DNA of 64,000 nucleotides from Bifidobacterium tibiigranuli (GTDB taxonomy: Bacteria; Actinomycetota; Actinomycetes; Actinomycetales; Bifidobacteriaceae), in NCBI RefSeq assembly GCF_009371885.1, contig NZ_QLZA01000006.1, positions 62,001-126,000 of the forward strand, given 5' to 3'. The position numbers and the translations under genes are program-made. This document shows, in pieces, positions 25,939-36,419 of the stretch. Position 1 is the stretch's first letter. Each line of letters opens with the position of its first letter. The notes beneath the pieces were generated by a model. That model saw nothing but the letters and a program-made list of their open reading frames with translations, was not told the origin of the DNA and ran no database searches.

Positions 25939-25946
25939 GCCGCGCA

Positions 25947-26714
25947 ATGACCATTCCCGCCACACAACCCAATACTGGCCAGCCGCTCATCGCACAGCTC
26001 GGCGAAGTCTGCGAGCTTCCTCCCGCAGCGCCAGCGCTGGCGCCCATAGATTCTCAGCCCCGCAGGCAGCCTCAAGTCACCGGCGCGAAGGTAGGTCACC
26101 GGTTCGCACAGGGTCCCTGGCTGTTCAGGGACTTGGACTTCGCTCTGCAGGCCGGCGAAACGGTTGGCTTGTGCGGGCCATCGGGCTCGGGCAAATCCAC
26201 GCTTCTGTCGCTCATCGCCGGGTTCGAGACCCCAGCCGCCGGCAACATCAATCGCCAGCACGTCTCCCGCATACGCTGGGTGTTCCAGAATCCCCACGGC
26301 ATAGCACGACGCACTGCAATCGATCACGTCGTCCAACCTCTGCTCGGTCAGGGATTCAATCGCGTCCAAGCCGAGGACCAGGCCCTGGCTATCATGAGCG
26401 TATTCCATCTTGCGTCCGTGGCCGCGCGCGAATTCCGTGAACTCTCCGGCGGCGAGGCGCAGCGTCTCATGCTCGCACGAGCCATCGCCAGCAAACCCGA
26501 CCTGCTGCTCGTCGACGAGCCCACCGCCCAGCTCGACCAGCGCACAGCCAGCGACGTGGATCACACCCTCGCCGGTCTCGCCCAAGAGGACGCCATCGTG
26601 GTCATCGCCACCCACGATCCAAACACACGCGCCGCCTGCACCCGCATCATCGACCTCGCCTGGCGAGACAGCCCGACAGTCGACGGCACGCAGCCAGAGA
26701 GGACAAGCATCTGA
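25947..26714 (+). CDS. ABC transporter ATP-binding protein (MacB/LolD type)
   Basis: 255 residues from ATG 25947; AAGGAAG is about 11 bases upstream, and a start at 25911 is also open. Walker A GPSGSGKST, Q-loop WVFQNPHG, signature LSGGEAQR, Walker B LLLVDEP and switch His in IATHDP are intact. A proline-rich N-terminal extension of about 45 residues precedes the domain. Its stop shares one base with the permease start (TGATG). Powers export with the downstream permease and upstream adaptor. Confidence 0.92.
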   Translation: MTIPATQPNTGQPLIAQLGEVCELPPAAPALAPIDSQPRRQPQVTGAKVGHRFAQGPWLFRDLDFALQAGETVGLCGPSGSGKSTLLSLIAGFETPAAGNINRQHVSRIRWVFQNPHGIARRTAIDHVVQPLLGQGFNRVQAEDQALAIMSVFHLASVAAREFRELSGGEAQRLMLARAIASKPDLLLVDEPTAQLDQRTASDVDHTLAGLAQEDAIVVIATHDPNTRAACTRIIDLAWRDSPTVDGTQPERTSI

Positions 26715-27820
26715 TGAAGTTTCCCAGCATCGTTTCAGAATCATGGCGCGACATCGTCTCCGGAACCACGCGCGCCATCACCTGCGCCGTCATTCTGTTC
26801 GCTGTAGCACTGACCGCTTGCCTCTTCGACCTGACCTCGATCCTGGCCATGCAGGAACAATCCCGGCAATGGCTCGCCAGCGGCGCGGCCATCCACATCA
26901 TCGCAGGAGACAAGCAGATCGACCCCGCCGACTGCAACACGCTCACCCAAGCCACAGGAAGCAGCGAACGCACGACAGCGCACCCCATCACCGCCACCGG
27001 AGCGCTGCGCCAGACGGGCAGCATCACCCTGAGCGCCATGTCATCTTCGCCGCTGGACGCATGGAACGCCACCCCGGGAATGGCCGACGTGCTCGGTATC
27101 AGCATGACCCGGCAAGCCGCCACGGGTGTATGGATCTCAAGCCAGCTCGCCCAGACCTTGCACGCTCGTGAAGGCGACGACCTTGCCACCGCGCATGGCA
27201 GCATGCACATCGCCGGCGTCTTCGCATGGCCTGACGACAGCCGCGACCAGCGCATCGCCTACGCCATCCTCATTCCCACCGCCAGCAGCGGGCCATACGA
27301 CGAATGCTGGGCCACCATCACCCCCGACAACCCCGATGCCGCCAGTCTGCTCAACGCCACCGCCGTTGCGACCCCCGGCTCTGCGCCCGCCACCCAGACC
27401 AAGCAAGCCAACGCGGCACTCGGTTCCAACCTCGACCTGGCAGCCAGCTACCGGCAGCGCGCCACCCGTACCATGCTCTGTGCCACGCCAATCACAGCAA
27501 TGCTCATCGCCATCGTCTCCCTGCGCGCACGTCGTATCGAAATCGCCGACAATCTGCACATGGGCCTGCCCCGACAAGACATTTGGAAAACACAAGCCAT
27601 CGAAACCCTCGCTTGGAGCCTACCCGCATTATTGGGCGCAGCCGCAGCAATCTACCTGTTCACCGCCATAGTCAGCGGACGCAGCAACGCCCTGACACTG
27701 ACCGCTACGCAACTGCCGCTCCTGTCCGCAGCCCTCGCCACCGCCCAGATCGGCACGCTCATGGCAATGGCATCCATACAAACCAAACAATTATTCGCAT
27801 TCTTTAAAAACCGGCAATAA
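26714..27820 (+). CDS. ABC transporter permease (FtsX/MacB-like)
   Basis: 368 residues with an N-terminal helix (about 21-45), a long extracytoplasmic domain of about 200 residues and three C-terminal helices. This is the FtsX-like topology used by exporters and antimicrobial-peptide resistance systems. The large domain contains a MacB-like VWISSQLAQTLHAREGDDLA segment. It is the last gene of the operon. With the adaptor and ATPase it probably expels or removes a peptide or lipid from the envelope. Confidence 0.85.
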   Translation: MKFPSIVSESWRDIVSGTTRAITCAVILFAVALTACLFDLTSILAMQEQSRQWLASGAAIHIIAGDKQIDPADCNTLTQATGSSERTTAHPITATGALRQTGSITLSAMSSSPLDAWNATPGMADVLGISMTRQAATGVWISSQLAQTLHAREGDDLATAHGSMHIAGVFAWPDDSRDQRIAYAILIPTASSGPYDECWATITPDNPDAASLLNATAVATPGSAPATQTKQANAALGSNLDLAASYRQRATRTMLCATPITAMLIAIVSLRARRIEIADNLHMGLPRQDIWKTQAIETLAWSLPALLGAAAAIYLFTAIVSGRSNALTLTATQLPLLSAALATAQIGTLMAMASIQTKQLFAFFKNRQ

Positions 27821-27865
27821 CCCAAGCAGTGAGCAGAATTTTATTGACCAGCAATCAGAACATAC

Positions 27866-29119
27866 TCAGGCAAAACCACCACACCGCCGCGCCGTGCTTC
27901 GCAGCAGCTCATGCATCATGACCATGATCACCAGTATGAGCAGCAGGAAGATCGGATACAGCGAAATCGAGGTGTGGTCGGCGATCAGGCCGAACAGCGG
28001 CGGCATGGCAAGCGCACCGACGTAGGCGCTGGCCATCTGGACGCCGACGATGGCCTGGGATTTGTCCGCGCCGAAATACGCAGGCGTCGAGTGGATGATG
28101 CACGGGTAGATCGGCGCGCAGCCCAGCCCGACCAGAATCAGCCCGACCAGCGCCATGATTTGCCCCGGGAAGGGCACCATGAGCAGCACGATGCCACACA
28201 GCATAATCGTCTGGCCAATGCGAATCATCGTCGGATCGTTGAATCGCATCGTCATGAAACCGCTCAGCGCACGTCCGATAGTGATGCCGACGTAGAACAG
28301 ACTCGCCCAGCTTGCTGCGGTTTTCGCGTCCAGCCCGTGGTGCAGCACCATGTAGCTGCTCGCCCATAGGCCGGCGGTGGATTCGACCGCGCAATAGCAG
28401 AAGAAGGTCACGAATACGGATTTGGCACCGGGGATGGCAATGATCTGTCTAAAGCCGAGCGGTTTGACGGCCTTGCCAGCGTTGGCAGCGTTGGCAGATT
28501 CGACAGATTCGGCTAACGCATGGGACTTGTTCGCACTTTCGGGAGCGTCGCCCTTCCCTGCGACCGCCGACTCCCGCCCTTTCCACAAGGGCAGCGAAAG
28601 CGTCAGCACCACCGTGAGCACGACCTGCAGGATGGCGATATAGCGATAGCCCCACGACCAGCCTTGGCCTCGGTTCAACGCGAATCCCATGATGTAGGGG
28701 CCGAGCGAGGCGCCGACGCCCCACATGCAGTGCAGCCAGCTCATATGCCTGCTCGCATAGTGGATGGCCACGTAGTTGTTCAGCGCGGCATCCACGCCGC
28801 CCGCTCCCAGACCGTAGGGAATCGCCACTAGCAGCAGCGTCCAGTAGTTCGGTGCGAGGGAGAACCCCAGCAGCGCCACGGCGGTGGTGGCCACTGAAGT
28901 CAGCATGACCTTGCCGACGCCGAAGCGCAGCGTCATGCGGTCGGAGAGCAGCGCGGAGATAATCGTACCCGCCGAAATCACCATCGAGATGCCGCCCGCC
29001 CATGACAGCGGAGCGCCAAGATCATGGCTCATCGTGGGCCAGGCCGACCCCAGCAGCGAATCAGGCAGCCCCAGGCTGATGAAGGCGATGTAGATCACGG
29101 CAAGCAGCAGATTGGCCAC
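27866..29119 (-). CDS. MFS transporter (FucP/FHS-like)
   Basis: 417 residues from GTG 29119, with AAAGGAG 5-7 bases upstream; the frame continues to 29215 without a ribosome site. About 12 membrane helices. FISLGLPDSLLGSAWPTM and GVDAALNNYVAIHY resemble the fucose/H+ symporter group. A charged cytoplasmic loop (about 195-225) is Ala-rich and repetitive (AESVESANAANAGKAVK). Substrate unknown, plausibly a sugar. Convergent with the ABC exporter operon. Confidence 0.8.
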   Translation of the reverse strand: MANLLLAVIYIAFISLGLPDSLLGSAWPTMSHDLGAPLSWAGGISMVISAGTIISALLSDRMTLRFGVGKVMLTSVATTAVALLGFSLAPNYWTLLLVAIPYGLGAGGVDAALNNYVAIHYASRHMSWLHCMWGVGASLGPYIMGFALNRGQGWSWGYRYIAILQVVLTVVLTLSLPLWKGRESAVAGKGDAPESANKSHALAESVESANAANAGKAVKPLGFRQIIAIPGAKSVFVTFFCYCAVESTAGLWASSYMVLHHGLDAKTAASWASLFYVGITIGRALSGFMTMRFNDPTMIRIGQTIMLCGIVLLMVPFPGQIMALVGLILVGLGCAPIYPCIIHSTPAYFGADKSQAIVGVQMASAYVGALAMPPLFGLIADHTSISLYPIFLLLILVIMVMMHELLRSTARRCGGFA

Positions 29120-29667
29120 ATGAGCTCCTTTGCGGGTAGAATCTGGCGGACTCAGCGACTGGTCAGGCCGCTGCGTTGCGAGCACGCCAGAGAGAGTGCG
29201 TTCCGCTGCCCTCACCCATGATGTACGAACGTTCCTATAACTCCGCTATTCAATCACGAACCGGTTCACGACACGCGATAACCCAGCATTTCAACGGCGC
29301 GGCTTTCCCGCCATCGCACATAGGCATATAGCTCGTAACGCAACCGCCAGCTTCCTCATTGCACCTCGTGCTAGCCACGTACCCTTCTGCAAACGTTACA
29401 ACTCCCGCATTACCACGAGCACAGTGCGGGAGTTGTTTCATTTCAGCGCCGTCAAACATCACAACTCCCGCACAAGGGTCAGGTTAGTGCGGGAGTTGTG
29501 ACGCGCAACGCATATGACTCGCGCCTGAACTTCTGGCGCATACTTGCCCACCTACGCCAGATGCGACACGCGTATCCCCTCATAACGCAACACACCGCGC
29601 CGATGCGATGTTTCGTAACATAATTCGCGATGATTGATTGCGGCAACAACGATGGAAGGTGCCCATT
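29120..29667. repeat. intergenic alternating repeat array, locus 2 (29.4 kb)
   Basis: 548 bp without a gene between divergent MFS and aspA. Two perfect hairpins share an arm: ACAACTCCCGCA/TGCGGGAGTTGT (29398-29436) and a 15-bp stem TCACAACTCCCGCAC/GTGCGGGAGTTGTGA (29459-29501). Left arms are 63 bp apart. A third inverted pair, TCTGGCG/CGCCAGA, follows within 29530-29580. TAACGCAAC occurs at about 29337 and 29584. No U-tract follows the hairpins. Confidence 0.8.
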
Positions 29668-31239
29668 ATGGCAGACCAAACAATGTCCTACCAGCCAACA
29701 TCCACAACCGAAACGCTAGGCGCCCACAAGGCCGCCCAGGCAATCGTACAATCGTCCACGCAACCGACCGTACAGACTCAGCTGGTCTCAGCCAGCACAG
29801 CTGATGCGCCGCAGACCCAGCGCCTCACGCGCCGCGAGCACGACTGCATAGGCGAGCTCGACGTACCAACCGACGCCTATTGGGGCATCCACACGCTGCG
29901 CGCCACGCGCAACTTCACCGTCTCGGGGCGCCCGGACGCGGGCCACCCGCAGCTGGTCAAGGCCTATGCCACCGTCAAGCGCGCCTGCGCCCAGGCCAAT
30001 GCGCAGCTCGGGCTGCTCGACGAGGGCAAGGCGCGGCTCATCGTCGCGGCCTGTCTGGAGATCGAGGGCGGCGCCCTGGCCGGCCAGTTCCCCATCGACC
30101 AGCTGCAGGGCGGGGCCGGTACCTCGCTGAACATGAACACGAACGAGGTGGTCGCTAACCGGGCTTTGGAACTCGGCGGGCACGCCAAGGGCGACTACAC
30201 GTTTATCCACCCCAACGACGACGTCAACAAGTCTCAGTCGACCAACGACACCTACCCCGCCGCCGCCAAGCTCGCACTCATCAGCGAGATCAAACCCCTA
30301 GCCATCGCCTGCAAGACCCTAGCCAAGTCCTTCCACGACCTCGCCGATCGGCATATCAACGACGTGACCATCGGCCGCACTCAACTGCAGGACGCCGTGC
30401 CAATGACCTTCGGCCAGGAGTTCCACGCCTTCGCCAGCTTCCTGAAAAGCGACTGGCTCACCCTGGAATCCCTCATCCCCCAGCTGAGCGAGCTCAACCT
30501 GGGCGCCACCGCCGTAGGCACCGGCATCTGCGCCGATCTGCACTTCCGCCAGACTGCAACCGCCCGACTGGCCGAGGACACCGGGCTGCCGATAACCGCC
30601 GCGCCCGACCCTATCAGCGCCACCACCGACATGAGCATGTACATCACGCTCTCAGGCGCGCTCAAGAACCTCGCGGTCCATCTCAAGAAGGCCGCCGACG
30701 ACCTGCGCCTGCTCAACTCGGGGCCGCGCGACGGCTTCAACGAGCTGGACGTGCCCGCCCGCCAGGCCGGCAGCAGCATCATGCCCGGCAAGATCAATCC
30801 GGTCATCCCCGAATGCGTCGACCAATGCTGCTTCAGGATCTTCGGCATGGACACCACCGTCACCTGGGCATCCTCCGAGGCCCAACTGCAGCTCAACGCC
30901 TTCGACCCGGTCATCGTTCACTCGCTGCTCGACGGCATGGAGCTGCTCGACAACGCGATGCATATGTTCAAAGCCAACTGCGTGGACGGCATCACCATCA
31001 ACGTCGCCGCAGGCCTGCTGCACGCACAGTCCTCCCCTTCGATATCCGCATCACTGAACGCTTCCATCGGCTACGAGCGGGCCGCGCAAATCGCGCAAGA
31101 GGCTATGCGCGAGCACACAACCGTGCGGCAGATAGCCGGCGAGCGCACCCAGCTGCCCGACGCCGAACTCGACGATCTGCTCGACCCGATCGCCCTGTCA
31201 CGCAGACTCGGGCAGACCTGCCGCGAACGACGCCAATAA
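29668..31239 (+). CDS. aspA: aspartate ammonia-lyase
   Basis: 523 residues from ATG 29668 behind GGAAGGTG. Aspartase/fumarase superfamily signature GSSIMPGKINP, with GGAGTSLNMNTNEVVANRALE, HPNDDVNKSQSTNDTYP and the DVTIGRTQLQDAVPMTF block. Converts L-aspartate to fumarate and ammonia in the cytoplasm. An N-terminal Thr/Gln/Ser-rich extension of about 50 residues before RREHDCIGELDVPTDAYWG is beyond the family core. Aspartase rather than fumarase is inferred from overall similarity. Confidence 0.9.
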   Translation: MADQTMSYQPTSTTETLGAHKAAQAIVQSSTQPTVQTQLVSASTADAPQTQRLTRREHDCIGELDVPTDAYWGIHTLRATRNFTVSGRPDAGHPQLVKAYATVKRACAQANAQLGLLDEGKARLIVAACLEIEGGALAGQFPIDQLQGGAGTSLNMNTNEVVANRALELGGHAKGDYTFIHPNDDVNKSQSTNDTYPAAAKLALISEIKPLAIACKTLAKSFHDLADRHINDVTIGRTQLQDAVPMTFGQEFHAFASFLKSDWLTLESLIPQLSELNLGATAVGTGICADLHFRQTATARLAEDTGLPITAAPDPISATTDMSMYITLSGALKNLAVHLKKAADDLRLLNSGPRDGFNELDVPARQAGSSIMPGKINPVIPECVDQCCFRIFGMDTTVTWASSEAQLQLNAFDPVIVHSLLDGMELLDNAMHMFKANCVDGITINVAAGLLHAQSSPSISASLNASIGYERAAQIAQEAMREHTTVRQIAGERTQLPDAELDDLLDPIALSRRLGQTCRERRQ

Positions 31240-31267
31240 AGCAAATAAAACCCAACCAAACAAACAC

Positions 31268-31305
31268 AGCCGGCATGCAGGCATAGCATGAAGGTGCCGG
31301 GGGCT
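31268..31305. terminator. terminator hairpin between aspA and parE
   Basis: AGCCGGCA pairs with TGCCGG-GGGCT around a loop of about 19 bases, between convergent genes. On the minus strand it is followed by a T-rich run (GTGTTTGTTTGGTTGGGTTT), so it mainly serves parE. Confidence 0.65.
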
Positions 31306-31355
31306 GCACGCCCTTCTCCGTAGAGCTTCTGTACACGCCGATGCCACTCAAGTAC

Positions 31356-33704
31356 TCAGGTATCGATGCGCGAGCGGTCGAAGTCGTCGGCGTTCTCGAT
31401 GATGAACTGCTTGCGCGGCGGCACTTCGTCGCCCATAAGCAGCTCGAAGACGTCGCTGGCGTGCGCTGCGTCCTCCATGCGGATGCGCCGCAGCATACGC
31501 GTGCGCGGGTCCATCGTGGTGTCGGCCAACTGGTCGGCATCCATCTCGCCTAAGCCCTTGTAGCGCTGCACTTCGCTGTTGAAATCGATGTGCTGGCGGG
31601 TCAGCTCGTCAAGTCTGCCGGCCAGCTCGTCGTCTGAATAGGTGTAGATGTACTCGCCTTTGCGCTTGCCGGTCAGCGCGATGCGATGCAGCGGCGGTAC
31701 GGCGGCATAGACATGGCCGAATTCGATCAGCGGGCGCATATAGCGGTAGAACAGCGTCAGCAGCAGCGTGCGGATATGCGCGCCGTCCACGTCAGCATCG
31801 GTCATCATGACGATTTTGTTGTATCGGGCCTGTTCGATGTCGAAGTTCGGCCCCGAGCCCGCGCCGACGACCTGGATGATCGCCGCGCATTCCTTGTTCG
31901 CGAGAATCTGCGCGAGTGAGGCCTTCTGCACGTTCAGGATCTTGCCACGAATGGGCAGCAGCGCCTGGAAGCTCGAATTACGAGCGGCCTTGGCGGTGCC
32001 GAGCGCGGAATCGCCCTCGACGATGAACAGCTCAGCCACGTCGTCGTTGCCCGGCTGGCAGTCGGAGAGCTTGGGCGGCATGGAGGCGGATTCGAGCGCG
32101 TTCTTGCGCCGCGTGACTTCTTTGGTCTTGCGTGCCTGGATGCGCGCATGCATTTCGCTGGTGATCTTCTCAAGCACGCGGGCTGACTGCTCTTTGTAGC
32201 CGCGTTTGGAGCCGGCGATCATCTCGCCGAACTGCTTGTCGGTCATGCGCGAGACGATGCCGCGCACCGCCGCTGTGCCGAGCACATCCTTGGTCTGGCC
32301 TTGGAACTGCGGTTCCGCGATACGCACGGTGACGACGGCCACGAGCCCGGCGAGGATGTCGTCGCGCTCGACGCGGGTGCTGGCATCCTTGAGATTGACT
32401 TTGAGCTTGCGGGCGTTGTCTTCCACGGCCTTGCGAATCTGCTTGGTCAGGCTTTGCAGGAAGCCGTCGACATGCATGCCGCCGCCCGGAGTCTCCACGA
32501 CGTTCACGAAGCTGCGCAGCGTCGTGTCATAGCCGTTGATCCAGCGCAGCGCGATATCGACGCCGCAATCGCGCGTGACTTTCTGCGCGTGTAGTTCGCC
32601 ATTCTCGTCCACGGCCTGCGTTTCCTCGTTGTAGGTCGCGCTGCCGGTGATATGCCAGATGCCGCACACGGGTTCGCCGTGCGAAAGATAATCGACGAAG
32701 TCCTTGACCCCGCCGGTATGCAGGAATTCCTCTACGCGCCGGTGGGTATGGCCGCCTGATTGGGTGACGACCAGCGAAGCGACGGAGACCGGCGCTGCAG
32801 CCGCCGCGGGCGCCGAGTCGCCCTGTGCAGATGCGGAAGGCGCAAAAATCTCAGACTCGAATCCGTCATCGTCATCGTCATCGTCGGTAGCCCCGTCGGC
32901 TGCCGTAGCCTCAGCATTCCCAACGTTCTCAGCGTCTGCAGCCGCCGATTCGGCATCGACTTCCAGCAGATCGTCAACGTCGGCATCGCCGGTTTCGAGA
33001 ATATGCTCGTCAACGACAGTGATCTTGAGGCCCGGCACGAGGAAGCTGGTCTGGCGCACGCGGTCGATGAGCAGGTCGTAGCTGAATTCGGCGGTGTCGT
33101 TGAATATCTCGGGATCAGCCCAGTAGCGCACGCGCGTGCCGGTGGTGCGCGGGCTGACCTTGCCGATGATTTCGAGCTCGGTAGGCTTGTTCTTCCTTGT
33201 GCGCTTGAAAGGCGCATCCGGCGAAGGCTGCTGCGGATTGGCGTCTTTGTAGATGCCCGGATGCCCTTGGTGGAACGCCATATGATAGGTCTTGCCGTTG
33301 CGGTCGACTTCGACGTCCAGCCGGGAGCTGAGCGCGTTGACCACCGAGGAGCCCACGCCGTGCAGACCTCCGGCGGCGTTGTAGGAGTCGTTGCCGAATT
33401 TCGCGCCGGCGTGCAGCTTGGTGAGCACGACTTCGACGCCGGTGAGCTTGGTTTTCGGCTCCACGTCGACGGGAATGCCGCGGCCGTTGTCGGCCACTTC
33501 GATAGAGCCGTCGTCGTGCAGCGTGACGGTGATGTGGCTGCACGCGCCCGCCAGCGCCTCGTCCACCGCGTTGTCGATTATCTCCCACAGGCAGTGCATA
33601 AGCCCCTGGCTGTCGGTCGTACCGATGTACATGCCGGGGCGCTTGCGCACGGCGTCCAGGCCTTCGAGCACCGACAGGTTCTTGGCGCTGTAATCCTCAG
33701 CCAC
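31356..33704 (-). CDS. parE: DNA topoisomerase IV subunit B (ParE/GyrB family)
   Basis: 782 residues. GHKL ATPase: EIIDNAVDEALAG, DNGRGIPVD, GGLHGVGSSVVNALS. TOPRIM: EGDSALGTAKAARN and MTDADVDGAHIRTLLL. C-terminal YKGLGEMDADQL. An acidic, Ala-rich insert of about 75 residues (near 235-310, with seven consecutive Asp) splits the transducer region and is not part of the usual fold. Partner of ParC at 9.9 kb; here about 19 kb of other genes separate them. It is just downstream of the sigma factor gene on the same strand. Confidence 0.93.
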   Translation of the reverse strand: MAEDYSAKNLSVLEGLDAVRKRPGMYIGTTDSQGLMHCLWEIIDNAVDEALAGACSHITVTLHDDGSIEVADNGRGIPVDVEPKTKLTGVEVVLTKLHAGAKFGNDSYNAAGGLHGVGSSVVNALSSRLDVEVDRNGKTYHMAFHQGHPGIYKDANPQQPSPDAPFKRTRKNKPTELEIIGKVSPRTTGTRVRYWADPEIFNDTAEFSYDLLIDRVRQTSFLVPGLKITVVDEHILETGDADVDDLLEVDAESAAADAENVGNAEATAADGATDDDDDDDGFESEIFAPSASAQGDSAPAAAAAPVSVASLVVTQSGGHTHRRVEEFLHTGGVKDFVDYLSHGEPVCGIWHITGSATYNEETQAVDENGELHAQKVTRDCGVDIALRWINGYDTTLRSFVNVVETPGGGMHVDGFLQSLTKQIRKAVEDNARKLKVNLKDASTRVERDDILAGLVAVVTVRIAEPQFQGQTKDVLGTAAVRGIVSRMTDKQFGEMIAGSKRGYKEQSARVLEKITSEMHARIQARKTKEVTRRKNALESASMPPKLSDCQPGNDDVAELFIVEGDSALGTAKAARNSSFQALLPIRGKILNVQKASLAQILANKECAAIIQVVGAGSGPNFDIEQARYNKIVMMTDADVDGAHIRTLLLTLFYRYMRPLIEFGHVYAAVPPLHRIALTGKRKGEYIYTYSDDELAGRLDELTRQHIDFNSEVQRYKGLGEMDADQLADTTMDPRTRMLRRIRMEDAAHASDVFELLMGDEVPPRKQFIIENADDFDRSRIDT

Positions 33705-33728
33705 TTATTCTCCTCAATTCACCCAACG

Positions 33729-33766
33729 AAAAGCTCTTCTCGTCGCCAGCTGACGGCGGGAAGAGC
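33729..33766 (-). terminator. terminator of the sigma factor gene
   Basis: On the minus strand GCTCTTC pairs with GAAGAGC around an inner CGCCG/CGGCG-like stem and is followed by TTTTCGTT. It lies between the sigma factor stop and parE. Confidence 0.75.
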
Positions 33767-33816
33767 CTGAACCACAGGGCATCACCCCAGCGCTATATAT
33801 TGCTCCGACGACCGAA

Positions 33817-35364
<1,548 letters not shown>

Positions 35365-35494
35365 ACTTATCCTCCTGAGTGATCCTGCCAGAACGCGCAT
35401 AGCACAAAGGCGCACTTCTGGCAAGGGCAAATCGTCAACTATTGGAGTTAACCACCTCGCACGGACGATTATTCCCGCGACCCGCCCATTCTTT

Positions 35495-36199
35495 TCACGA
35501 CGGTCTGCCCCGAACTCGCCGTTCCCCGCTGTTTGCAGGACCTATCCCGTGTTCCAGCGCGGAGCAGACAATCGCTGCCAGCGTACAGCCCTGATCCAAT
35601 CCCAAGGCGCGCAACGCATATTCGAGCGCTCTGGCCTCACCCATCCACCATAGGATATACCCGGCGACGGCCAGCGGCTGCACCTTGAAGCGCCCAGGAA
35701 CGGCATCGGCCGTGTCACGCATCATCGCGATGCCGGCATGGCAGCGTCGCCTGTCAAGCTCGGCGTGCTCGTCTTCGAAGGCGGTGCGCAGCAGGCGATA
35801 CATGCTGCGGGCATTGCGCGGATCGTGCGGATGGGAGGCGAACGCGACCATACGGTGCATATCGCACTGCCCGCGTCCCGCCACCAGCGAGACGATCAGC
35901 GCGTCCCTAATCGCAAGCGCCTCGGCCATGCCAACGGCCAGCGCCTCCAGATCCTGCATGCCTGGGCACGGCCCTTCTTCGTCCAGGCACCGCAGCCACG
36001 CCGCAAACGGCTGTTCGACCCATGCGGCATCGGCCTGCGCAATGCCGTTTTCCCCGCGCTGCTTGCGAAAGCGCTTGGCCAGAGCCTCGCAGCCCGTGTC
36101 TTCGGCGCTCTCCTTGCCTTTCGGTTCGTTCGAGGTCTTCGGTTTGCCCGCGCCAACGCGCGCATCCGCGCCAGCAAGCGTCACCGTATCGCTATCCAT
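35495..36199 (-). CDS. DUF4192-family protein
   Basis: 234 residues from ATG 36199, behind AAGGAGGAG; the frame is open to 36427 but would overlap the divergent polyprenyl synthase start. The conserved C-terminal part ([20 protein letters not shown]) fits DUF4192, an actinobacterial family of unknown function. The N-terminal third of longer homologues appears shortened, so this may be a reduced copy. Cytoplasmic. Confidence 0.65.
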   Translation of the reverse strand: MDSDTVTLAGADARVGAGKPKTSNEPKGKESAEDTGCEALAKRFRKQRGENGIAQADAAWVEQPFAAWLRCLDEEGPCPGMQDLEALAVGMAEALAIRDALIVSLVAGRGQCDMHRMVAFASHPHDPRNARSMYRLLRTAFEDEHAELDRRRCHAGIAMMRDTADAVPGRFKVQPLAVAGYILWWMGEARALEYALRALGLDQGCTLAAIVCSALEHGIGPANSGERRVRGRPS

Positions 36200-36419
36200 A
36201 ATCTCCTCCTTATGCTCATGCCGTGTCTCATGCCCGCCAAACAACTCCATCGCAACGAAGCCGCTGGCAGCCGGTCGCTTGGAATCGCAGCCGGTCATTC
36301 CACTATGCTGGAGCGCGCATCCGCAGCGCAAGCCAATCCGGGTAATGTGGATAAATGGTTGTAGGCCTTGCAATGACGCCATTCTTGTTTTGTCAGCACG
36401 CTGTGGATAACTCATATAC

